This document shows, piece by piece, positions 8,101-14,900 of a DNA stretch of 17,102 nt. The stretch covers positions 1 to 17,102 of the forward strand of contig JANQGB010000951.1 in NCBI GenBank assembly GCA_028277545.1, read 5' to 3'. This DNA is from Phycisphaerae bacterium. Its GTDB lineage: Bacteria; Planctomycetota; Phycisphaerae; UBA1845. Numbering within the stretch: the stretch's first letter is position 1; every line of letters begins with the position of its first letter. Below the pieces are notes generated by a model. The model did not search any database and had not been told where the DNA came from. It was given only the letters and a program-made list of their open reading frames with translations. The position numbers and the translations under genes were made by a program.

Positions 8101-8467
8101 CGACTCTGAGGCGACAAGAACGCTGGTGAAGAAGTGGGTCGACTGGTTCAAGCAGTATCGCGACATCCTGGAGTCGGACCTGATCCATGGTCGCCGGGCC
8201 GATGGCCGCGATCTCGACTGGATGCTGCACGTAAATCCGAAGCTGGCGCACAAGGGCCTGCTGGCGGTGTTTAACCCGCTGGATGAGAACGTCTCGCGCA
8301 CTTTGCGCATTAACCTCTATTACACAGGGCTCACTGGCACTGCGCTGATCAGCGGTCCGGAAGGGCAAGCGCAGCCATACACGCTGGACCGTGCGTACAA
8401 CGTTGAACTGCCGGTCAGTGTTCCGCCCCGGGGCATGACGTGGTACGTGATTGAAGAGGGTGCTTGA
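5123..8467 (+). CDS. Exported sialidase-like / alpha-galactosidase-like fusion glycoside hydrolase
   Basis: The product has 1114 residues. Met15 starts a textbook signal peptide (MTARWLGLWLALAAPIALGG), so ATG 5165 is an alternative start; ATG 5123 is chosen because GAGGAG lies 5 nt upstream. Residues 40-385 form a BNR/sialidase-type beta-propeller with four Asp boxes: SDDGGLTW (104), SEDAGATW (157), SKDGGLTW (218), SEDEAQTW (271). From about 400 to 720 there is a beta-sandwich-like region (ELILANGLISRTWRV..., YDGIPCISKWITVRNNG) like the N-terminal domain of GH36 enzymes. From about 725 to 1010 a probable TIM barrel begins at NPLMMHVRFADWETV and contains LLEHDGSYPGD. Asp849 there is a candidate nucleophile. 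A C-terminal beta domain closes the protein. Families are inferred by eye and substrate is unknown; release of terminal sugars (sialic acid, galactose) from host or algal glycans fits. It appears to be transcribed alone. Confidence 0.8.
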   Translation: MQDWYGVRSECNTQMTARWLGLWLALAAPIALGGEQELPAPRQPAGYTIPLLDLAGDTHRQILVDREAGQYLGHPTTVLLDDGKTIFAVYPKGHGRGAIVMKRSDDGGLTWSERLPTPESWATSEEVPTLYRVTDPRTGQQRLIMFSGLYPIRMARSEDAGATWSELAPIGNYGGIVANACLTRLRNGDYVAMFHDDGRFFGANGERSGVFTVYQIFSKDGGLTWSEPEAIWTGTDIHLCEPGVVRSPDGRQLAILLRENSRRRNSYVMFSEDEAQTWSKPRELPAALTGDRHTAAYAPDGRLFISFRDTTRQSRTQGDWVAWVGTYDDIASGREGQYRVRLMENKHAWDCAYPGVLVLPEGTMVTTTYGHWAAGEEPYIVSVRLRLEELDAMAADLARYGVDYDWLVEPTQQPARLIRTEDGSELILANGLISRTWRVRPNAACIAFDNLMTGESILRGVKPEVIVEVDGVRYEVGGLKGQPNYAYLNPRWLDRLQADPAALQFTGYKVSEPRERFAWKRVRHAAPDVRWPPPGVHLQMDYELAAASPLSNEAQETTEREGETRPEFSVAVHYELYDGIPCISKWITVRNNGSGPIRIDRFTSEILAAVEYSSHVEDRGVPLPRPNLHVQTEYAFAGMTHQNAMEKSVHWVSDPDYETQVDYGRNSPCLLEVRPDLGPAQVIGPGGEFESFRAFELAFDSTERERNGLAVRRMHRAIAPWSTENPLMMHVRFADWETVKNAIDQCAAVGFEMVILTFGSGFDMEDDSPEYLARMKKYADYARDQGVEIGGYSLLASRSVGGGNDVLMPEGQRPTFGNSPCLQSTWGQEYFDKLRQFYEHTGFTLLEHDGSYPGDVCADTRHPGHRGLDDSRWTQWRTITDFYKWCCGNGVYLNVPDWYYLCGANKCAMGYRETNWSLPREQQVIHTRQNIYDGTWEKTPSMGWMFVPLTEYQGGGAAATIEPLSEHLEHYERMLASNLAFGVQACYRGPRLYDSEATRTLVKKWVDWFKQYRDILESDLIHGRRADGRDLDWMLHVNPKLAHKGLLAVFNPLDENVSRTLRINLYYTGLTGTALISGPEGQAQPYTLDRAYNVELPVSVPPRGMTWYVIEEGA

Positions 8468-8552
8468 ACCTCAGCCGTTCCGCTCTGAGCGTGGCAGAGA
8501 TTCCCGGTGAGACGCCCCCACCCGAGCCGTCGCCGGACACCTGGCGGCGCCC

Positions 8553-8558
8553 TATACT
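8553..8558 (+). promoter_or_regulatory. Possible -10 box (TATACT) for the His-rich protein gene
   Basis: TATACT lies 45 nt upstream of the ATG at 8604. The -35 region (TCGCCG) matches poorly, so this is a weak call. Confidence 0.35.
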
Positions 8559-8603
8559 GCGGCACGAGCCCGCGTACCCAACCCACAGCCATAGGGGCTA
8601 GCC

Positions 8604-8852
8604 ATGAGATGGACCAGACTGTGGGTGTGTCTACTCGTTGTCGTAATGGTCATACCGAGCCTGGCCTGCCGCAAACGTAGCTGCTCGCGCTACTACGAGC
8701 GCCAACGTTTCAGTCACCACCACCGACCGTACCGCGAGGTGCACGTTTACCGGAATCGACACCGCGACGGCCACTGCCGACCGGTGCGCCACGGGCACCC
8801 TCGCCATTTCGGGGTGCGCCACCACCGCGGCTCTCCAGGGTGCGGACGGTAG
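8604..8852 (+). CDS. Small His/Arg-rich exported protein or lipoprotein
   Basis: The product has 82 residues. The N-terminus MRWTRLWVCLLVVVMVIPSLAC is a signal peptide ending at Cys22. The -4 to -1 residues PSLA fit a lipobox only loosely, so either lipidation or ordinary cleavage is possible. The mature part is strongly basic, with 11 His (three in a row at 38-40), many Arg and Cys27, Cys58 and Cys80. This suggests metal or polyanion binding (inference; no family recognised). AGGGG at 8593-8597 is 6 nt before the ATG. A TATACT box lies 45 nt upstream. The gene stands alone downstream of the glycosidase gene. Confidence 0.6.
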   Translation: MRWTRLWVCLLVVVMVIPSLACRKRSCSRYYERQRFSHHHRPYREVHVYRNRHRDGHCRPVRHGHPRHFGVRHHRGSPGCGR

Positions 8853-9002
8853 GATCACCGGCCAGCCGTCGCTGCTGCGTTGCACTTGTCCGCGCACGAG
8901 GGGCGGCGTGGGCCTGGGTGGTAAGACCGTGCCCGGTATGGAGTTGCAGGCACAACCGAAGTACCACCCGCTCGGAGGGTGCAGGCGGCAAGTCTCTGGA
9001 CA

Positions 9003-9032
9003 GCCGGCGGCCAGCACAGGGCCGGGGCCGGC
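9003..9032 (-). terminator. GC-rich hairpin downstream of the DUF488-like gene
   Basis: Nested arms GCCGGC (9003-9008) with 9027-9032 and GGCC (9009-9012) with 9020-9023, with a 3-nt bulge and 7-nt loop. It begins 20 nt past the stop codon at 9052. No U-run follows, as is common in GC-rich genomes. Confidence 0.4.
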
Positions 9033-9051
9033 GGCGCGGACTGGTTTCGGA

Positions 9052-9441
9052 TCAGGCGCTGATTCGCGGCAGCTTGACGCGCAGTTTCTGGTACTTGCTC
9101 CGCATGAAGCCCAGGGCCAGGTAGGTGTGGCAGCGGTCGACTCTCGGATTGGCCTTGGTCGGACAGCTACAACCGATGAACAGGTCATCATCAGTGGCCA
9201 ATTTGGCTAATCTGTCAAATGGTACTCGGTCCTCCTGAAACCGTCGTTCCAGCAGGTCGACGTAGGCGTCGCGGAACTTGTGCCAAGCGGATTCGTTCGG
9301 ATCGGCCAGGTAGGACTTTACCATCTCTTCGGTCGGCCTCAGGGGATGGCTGGTACGCCATCGTGAATCCTGGCGTATCCCGCCCGGCTGGGGATCCGAC
9401 GGCGGGCGCTTACCTCGGTAGATTGTGTATCGTGCCAACAT
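9052..9441 (-). CDS. DUF488-like protein with CxC...CH motif
   Basis: The product has 129 residues, starts MLARYTIYRGKRPPSDP and includes HPLRPTEEMVKSYLADP. Its C-terminal signature is IGCSCPTKANPRVDRCH (Cys91, Cys93, Cys104, His105). This resembles the DUF488 superfamily, whose members end in a Cys...CHR element, although here Arg is replaced by Thr. The Cys/His set could bind metal or act in redox chemistry; function is unknown. ATG 9441 is fixed by a perfect AAGGAGG (9451-9457) with a 9-nt spacer. It appears monocistronic, with a GC hairpin just after the stop. Confidence 0.75.
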   Translation of the reverse strand: MLARYTIYRGKRPPSDPQPGGIRQDSRWRTSHPLRPTEEMVKSYLADPNESAWHKFRDAYVDLLERRFQEDRVPFDRLAKLATDDDLFIGCSCPTKANPRVDRCHTYLALGFMRSKYQKLRVKLPRISA

Positions 9442-9494
9442 GGTCGCTGCCCTCCTTGACGGTGCGCCTGCGTCGTCGGCGCCACGCGTGAGTG

Positions 9495-9605
9495 TTATGG
9501 AGCGGTCCAGGTGATGTCCAGCACGTCGAATTCGATCTGCGGGTCGGCCGCGGCACAAGACCGTAGCCGGACCTGCGCTCTGCCCGTCAGAGAATTTTGC
9601 ACGAA
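9495..9605 (-). pseudogene. Possible remnant of a secreted beta-domain protein C-terminus
   Basis: A minus-strand frame ending at TAA 9495-9497 reads FVQNSLTGRAQVRLRSC then DPQIEFDVLDITWTAP. This alternating beta-strand pattern is typical of C-termini of planctomycete exported beta-sandwich proteins. Upstream the frame becomes Arg/Pro-rich and closes at 9750, with no start or SD. It could be the truncated end of a lost gene or chance. Confidence 0.25.
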
Positions 9606-9885
9606 ATCTCCTCGCGCTCTTCCGCTGCGCCGTGGTATACTCCAGTCGTCGAAGCAGGTCAGCCCCGGCCCAAGTACCGGGTTAGAGGTTAAGTCCCGGG
9701 GCGTCAGGGCAATCGCCACGAGCGAAGTTAATCCGGGTCTCCGGAGCGCCTACCTCCATGGGCGGCCTGCTTCGGCTTCTTTTGCTCCTCAGTTCACGCG
9801 CCGATACCCGCCCCGGAGGGCTTCCTCCCATGCCATGGGGCGCAATGTCGCGGGGGCCGCCCCACTGGGACAGCCCCCGCTTTGG

Positions 9886-9906
9886 GCCGCCGAGTTCCTC
9901 GGCGGC
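9886..9906 (-). terminator. Terminator-like hairpin after the surface-protein gene
   Basis: GCCGCCGAG, loop TTC, CTCGGCGGC: a perfect 9-bp stem 22 nt beyond the stop codon at 9929-9931. No U-run follows. A second inverted repeat of GCGGGGGC/GCCCCCGC type lies further downstream near 9850-9880. Confidence 0.5.
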
Positions 9907-9928
9907 GGCGCGTGTGTCGCTGTTTGGA

Positions 9929-11491
9929 CTAGATGAGTTCCGACTCCGCCTTGGCCCGGCGGCGGTTGCGGACCCGACCGATGTTCATTCCACCCAGGCC
10001 GAGTGCCAGCAGCGGCAGCAGTCCCATGCCACCCGCACCGCACATCGCCCCGGCGCCCCCGGTGCCTTCGGCAGCCGCTTCGTCGTCCTCAATGGGATCC
10101 TCGACGGGATCCGGGTCGTCGATGGGGTCCTCGATGGGATCTTCGATCACGGGATCCGGGTCGACGATGGGATCTTCGATGACCGGGTCCGGGTCGACGA
10201 TGGGGTCTTCCTCGAGCTGGTCACAGGCGTCGCCCAGGCCGTTGCCATCGGTGTCGGTCTGGTCCGGGTTAGGTTCCTGCGGGCAGTTGTCGCACTCGTC
10301 GATCAGGCCGTCCCCGTCGGCGTCCGGCTCGCACTCGTCGGGAAGATCGTTGGTGTTGCAGTCCTCGCTGGTCTGGTCCAGCAGGTCGTCGGCGTCGTCC
10401 ACTCCGTTGGAGTTGCAGTCCTCAAACTCCTCCTCGAGGTCGTCGCAGGCATCGCCCAGGCCGTTGCTGTCGGTATCGGTCTGCTCCGGGTTGAAGTCCT
10501 GGGGGCAATTATCGCACTCGTCGATCAGGCCATCGCCGTCGACGTCGGTTTCACACTCGTCGGGCAGATCGTTGGTGTTGCAGTCCTCGCTGGTGCCGGT
10601 GGCCAGGTCCTGGGCGTCATCGACACCGTTCGTGTTGCAGTCGGTGATCTCGACCAGCGGCTCCAAGCCTTCCATGAGCAACGTGAAAGTGTGCGGGCTA
10701 TCGGGATCGTTGCTCAGCGTTCGCACCTCGATTTCCGCCGGGCCGGCCTCGTTCATCTCGAACGATACGGAGGCCGCGTAGAGATCCAATACCTGGGAGA
10801 ATCCGGCATCGAGACCGGTCACGCCGGCGGTGTTCGCAGTTGCGGTCAGGTCGGTCACGTCCAGATCCCCGTCACCCTGGTTCCGGATCTGGAACAGGAA
10901 GACGTCACTATCGCCCAGGTCATACTGGCCCATGTCAATCTCGTCGCCGTCCTCGATGGTGATGGTGTTGTTTTCGTCCACGTAGGTCACCAGGACCTGC
11001 GGCTGGGCCAGAACCTCGGCCTGCAGGGTGAAGAAGAAGGGTCCGTCCGGGTCGTTGCTCTCGATGGCCATCTCCAGTTCGGCCGTTCCCGAGTCGGTCA
11101 CTTCGAAGTTCACCGAGGAGGCGAAGACGCCAAAGAGCGCAGTAAAGCCCGCGTTGATGTTGGCCACGTTGCCGGTCAGGGCGGTGCCGGTCATTGCGGT
11201 TAAGCTCAGCGTCTGATCACCGATGTCACGCACCTCGAAGGTGAAGGCGAACTGGTCACCTACCTCCATGTCCGCGAGTTCGACCACGTCTCCGTCGTTG
11301 ATGGTAACGGTGTTGCCGTCTTCTACGTGGGTGACGAAGATCTGCGGCTGGGCCTGGGCCGTGGCGGTCAGCGTCCCGACTGCGCAGACAGCAGCCATCA
11401 GGCGCCATCCTACCCGCTGACTTCGAACCAATCCCAACTCCGTCCGGTACGCGTTTCTGGTCTGCTCGTTTGTCTTACTCTGGGTCAACAT
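9929..11491 (-). CDS. Exported calcium-module surface protein with MCGAGG C-terminal anchor signal
   Basis: The product has 520 residues. An unusually long signal peptide (about 48 residues, basic n-region RSQRVGWRLM, cleavage near AQA-QPQ) leads into two related choice-of-anchor-D-like beta domains (49-163, 164-280). Each has a PQ-[IV]-x-VT-x-V...T-[VI]-x-DGD opening and an SNDPD signature. Two tandem 74-residue Ca-binding modules follow (284-357, 358-431), each with DCN-x-NGVDDA, NDLPDECE, DGDGLIDECDNCP and GLGDACD, like thrombospondin-3 repeats. Then comes an Asp/Pro linker (EDPIVDPDPVI repeats) and the tail PIEDDEA...MCGAGG (Cys484), a hydrophobic segment and RVRNRRR. It is probably a cell-surface structural or adhesive protein; it has no catalytic motif. 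ATG 11491 has AAGGAG (11499-11504) 7 nt upstream. It is divergent from the subtilase gene and shares its tail. Confidence 0.85.
   Translation of the reverse strand: MLTQSKTNEQTRNAYRTELGLVRSQRVGWRLMAAVCAVGTLTATAQAQPQIFVTHVEDGNTVTINDGDVVELADMEVGDQFAFTFEVRDIGDQTLSLTAMTGTALTGNVANINAGFTALFGVFASSVNFEVTDSGTAELEMAIESNDPDGPFFFTLQAEVLAQPQVLVTYVDENNTITIEDGDEIDMGQYDLGDSDVFLFQIRNQGDGDLDVTDLTATANTAGVTGLDAGFSQVLDLYAASVSFEMNEAGPAEIEVRTLSNDPDSPHTFTLLMEGLEPLVEITDCNTNGVDDAQDLATGTSEDCNTNDLPDECETDVDGDGLIDECDNCPQDFNPEQTDTDSNGLGDACDDLEEEFEDCNSNGVDDADDLLDQTSEDCNTNDLPDECEPDADGDGLIDECDNCPQEPNPDQTDTDGNGLGDACDQLEEDPIVDPDPVIEDPIVDPDPVIEDPIEDPIDDPDPVEDPIEDDEAAAEGTGGAGAMCGAGGMGLLPLLALGLGGMNIGRVRNRRRAKAESELI
10145..10210 (-). 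repeat. 33-bp tandem repeat encoding the Asp/Pro linker
   Basis: Two adjacent 33-bp units (10145-10177, 10178-10210), about 85% identical, encode repeats of EDPIVDPDPVI. Shorter degenerate copies continue to about 10095. Copy-number variation between strains is likely. Confidence 0.6.
10199..10642 (-). repeat. Tandem 222-bp duplication encoding two TSP3-like modules
   Basis: Units 10421-10642 and 10199-10420 encode 74-residue modules that keep all Cys and calcium-ligand Asp/Asn positions. The exact 222-bp period indicates in-frame duplication. Confidence 0.75.
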
Positions 11492-11758
11492 CGTTCGGCT
11501 CCTTGGTTCCTGGAATCTCGTTTGGCGGTGTCGGGCGGCCCCCGTGGACCACCTTCGCTTTCCTTGGAGGGAGTTGGAGGCCTGCGGGGCGAACCTTTCG
11601 TGGCAATCCAAAAAAAGCGAGTCCGTCCGTGAGAGCGGTCTCCGCTGAGTGAAGCCTGTTGAGCGTGGTGGTTTTCCGGGCCCGCGCGAAAGGTCGGTCC
11701 GCCGGTCGGCCAACTCGTGACAGCCGGGCGTGGAACGCAGCCGCCGGAGGAGGTGGCC
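11492..11758. other. Divergent intergenic region of the anchor-signal gene pair
   Basis: About 270 bp separate the divergent starts of the surface-protein and subtilase genes. It must contain both promoters, but I see no strong -35/-10 pair. On the minus strand a small hairpin (AGCGG-AGA-CCGCT) lies about 20 nt upstream of a run of seven T. Confidence 0.4.
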
Positions 11759-11806
11759 ATGCTCGGCCACGACAAGACGACTGAATCGGAGAGCCGAACC
11801 ATGTAA
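11759..11806 (+). CDS. 15-codon leader ORF or broken original start of the subtilase gene
   Basis: ATG 11759 follows GGAGGAGG (11746-11753), the strongest SD in the window, with a 5-nt spacer. The peptide is MLGHDKTTESESRTM and ends at TAA 11804. The frame is the same as that of the subtilase and stays open from 11807 to 15406. The opening residues ML-x3-KT-x-E match those of the divergent surface protein. The last sense codon plus stop is ATG-TAA, and that ATG (11801) has its own SD (GGAGAG, 7-nt spacer). It may be a nonsense-interrupted N-terminus, a regulatory leader ORF, or a sequence error. Confidence 0.5.
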   Translation: MLGHDKTTESESRTM

Positions 11807-11908
11807 ACCCTACCAGCGAGCACGACGCCTGAAGCCGGACGCACCAAGGTCCGGACGCAACGCCGCCGGGGTGTACTCGTCAAGGCCAGCCACGGTCGAA
11901 TCACTAGA

Positions 11909-14900
11909 GTGTGTGCCGTGATGGCCCTGGTCGCGCTGCGGTTGACGGCCCCGGCCTGGGCTCAGCCCAGCGGCCGGCTGACCAAGACTGATGCCCGAGT
12001 GAAGATGCTGCGGAATGCTGCCCGACTCGGCCTTAAGCCTGCGCGACTGGGCCGCCTGGCGCCGCGACTGCTGCGCCGGGGCGATCAGGAAGTCAACGTG
12101 ACCATTACCTTCAACAGCGAGTTAACTAACGAGCAGGTGGAGGACTACGAGGGTCGCGGGATCAGCTTCATGCGGTTACCCGACGGCGGGCTGGCCAGAC
12201 ACCGCCACTTCTACGCGGCCTGGGTGAGCGAGCCCGCGCTGGCCGCGTTGGACGCCGATCCCAACGTCGACTACATCGAGCCCGGTAGTGCCTTCGAGTG
12301 GGTGCCGACGCTGGAGGTCTCCAGCGCGGAGATTCAGGCCGACATTCGGCATCGCACGCCGGTAGGATTCGACTTCCGTGGCAACCAGGGCGCCGGCGTG
12401 GTGATCGCCGACTTTGAAGCGGCAGGTGCCCTCGACGTCTTCCACCCCGATTTCTTCAAGGTCGAGCACTTCTCCCCCTACGACTGGATCGATGCCGACG
12501 CCAACGGGCTGTTCGTTCCCGGGTTCGACTACGTCGACCTGAATCGCAACGGGCAGGCCGACGACGGCGAGCGGCTGGGCTTCCACGAATCACATATCAT
12601 CAACGGCAAGTTTGACCCCGATCGCGACTGGCTGTTTGCCGACGCCAACAACAATGGTGTCCGTGATTATGGCCCGGCGGCCGGCTACGACGAGTCTGAT
12701 CCAACCTACGGAGAGCGCGTGTTTCTGGCGGTCGACGCCAACGGCAACCATGCCTTCGACGTGGGCGAGAAGCTTCTGGCACTCGGCGAGAGCAAGATCC
12801 GGGCGGTGCGGGGTGCGGACGGCGCAATGTACTCCCGCGGAGTGGATCTGATCGACGCGCCGCCTGACCTGAACGGCCACGGCACCAGCGTGTGCGGCAT
12901 CCTGGTCGGGCAGGATGCCGGCCTGGGGCGGCGATACGTCGGAGTCGCTCCGGACGCTGAGTTGCTCGTAGTGCACTACAGCGCCACCAGCCCCAACGAC
13001 CTGGAGGCCGCCCTTTGGGCGAAAGCCAACGGTGCCGACGTCATGCTCTGGGAATTCGGCAGTTGGACCGGCCAGTTTCTCGACGGCAGCACGGCACTGG
13101 AACAGTTCATCACCGATGAAATGAGCAGCGGCAGCACGCTGCAGGTGACGCCCACGGGCAACCTGGCCTCATCCGAGCGACACGCCAGGCTCAACGTCGG
13201 GGCCCAGGGCACCGTGACGCAGCCCTTCGAGATTCCGTCCGGCATACAGCCGGGCAGCATCGCCATATCCGTGCTATGGCAGGGACAGGAAGGCGACGTG
13301 TCCCTGGCGCTGCGGCGGGCCGGCTCTTCGAGTTTCACGGAGATCGCCGAGATTACCGACCCGTCCGAATTCAGCCTGTTCGAGGTCGATCACTTCGCCA
13401 CTAGGGGTGGCTCCTTGTCGACACGCGGCACTGCCCGGTTCGACATCCAACTGTACCGCGACGGGGCGACCTTCGACCCGGCCGAGTGGGAGCTGCAAGT
13501 TGTCAACAACGCATTCACAAGCAGGACCGTTCATCTGATGATCCAGGATAACGCCACTACGTGGAGCGGCGGCGTGTACTGGACATCCAACACTACCGAC
13601 GACAACACGTTGTGCTACCCGGCCACGGCCGACCTTAGTCTCAACGTGGGCAGCTACAGTGTCGACCAGGACCCGGGGCGGCTGAGTTACTTCAGCAGTC
13701 GGGGACCCAGGATCGACGGCGTCAGCCAGGAGGGTGTCACCGCGCCCGGGCACCACGACATCCTCTGTGCCCAGAGCGGTGACGTGACCGGCAGTTGGGC
13801 TCCGGTTCGCACCGATTTCGGCGGGACCAGCGCGGCCGGCCCTCACGTGGCGGGAGCCGCCGCCCTGCTCATGAGCGCGGTCCCGGATGCGGGCATTATG
13901 GAGGTGTACGACGCTCTTCTCCAGGGCGCACTGTCGGACGGTGACACCGGACCGGTGTTCAACGACGCCTGGGGCTACGGGAAGCTGCGCGCCGATGACG
14001 CTTATCGCCTGCTGACCGCCGAAGTATGCCCAGGCCTGGTCACTCCAGTCCTGGTGAGTCCGGCCGACGGTGCTGTCGATCTCGATCCGGAAGACGTAAC
14101 ACTCGCCTGGCAAGATCAGCCCGAGGCTCAGTTGTACGACCTGTACTTCGGCACCACCGATCCGCCACCCTTCATGGCGCCCAACATCGCGGTGAGCTCT
14201 CTCTTTGCGGGCACGCTGGAACCGAACACTACCTACTACTGGCAGTTGTACGCCAAGAGCACGTGTGGCAGCACGGAAGCCAGTTCCGTCCGGTACTTCA
14301 CCACGGGTGGACTGCCTGCTCCGGAAATCAACCTCCTGGCCGGCGGGGTCCCGGTGGGCTCCGGAGCCACGGTGGTTGTGCCCGAAACCGACGCCGGCGG
14401 CAGCACCGAGTTGACCTTGTACATAGAGAACAACGGAGCCGAGTTTCTCACGCTCTCGGGCGGCCCCGACCTGGTCAGCGTCATCGACGGAGAGGATACC
14501 TTCACGGTCATCGAGCAGCCGCCTGCTGCCGTCGAGCCCTTTGGCCTCGAGTCGTTCGTAGTCGAGTTCGCTCCGCAGGCCGGCGGCACGTACGAGGCCA
14601 CGCTCGAGATTCTGAGCGATGACGAAGACGAGCCCGTTTACCAGATTACGCTGGTCGGAGAAGCACCGCGCTACCCGCAGATCGAGATCACGCACAGCAC
14701 GACTGACGAGAACGGTCAGCCGGTTGAGTTCGACGTACCGCACGAGTCCGTGTTCGCCTTTCCGGATACGCCGGTCGGCGAGGAAACCGAGTTGATCTTC
14801 ACAATCCACAGTGTGGGCGATGACGACCTGCTCATCACCGGTGAGGTTCAGATCGCGGGTGCCAACCCGGATGACTTCGCGGTAACACTCCAACCCAGCA

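Larger units (their letters stand above)
9442..9928. other. Intergenic region
   Basis: About 490 bp between two left-going genes. It contains the AAGGAGG of the DUF488-like gene, the possible gene remnant at 9495-9605 and the terminator-like hairpin at 9886-9906. Nothing else is supported. Confidence 0.45.

Noticed and set aside
6494..8368. 624-codon open frame antisense to the glycosidase
   Set aside because: It is a shadow of the GC-biased coding strand. The opposite frame has signal peptide, Asp boxes and barrel motifs, while this one shows no domain.
9758..11203. 481-codon plus-strand frame with Val/Gly-rich repeats
   Set aside because: It is the complement of the Asp/Pro-rich repeats of the surface protein. 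The minus strand has the SD, signal peptide and TSP3 modules.
11601..11640. Rho-independent terminator on the minus strand at the run of seven T
   Set aside because: The nearest hairpin is about 20 nt away from the T-run, and the site lies in a divergent promoter region rather than at a gene end.
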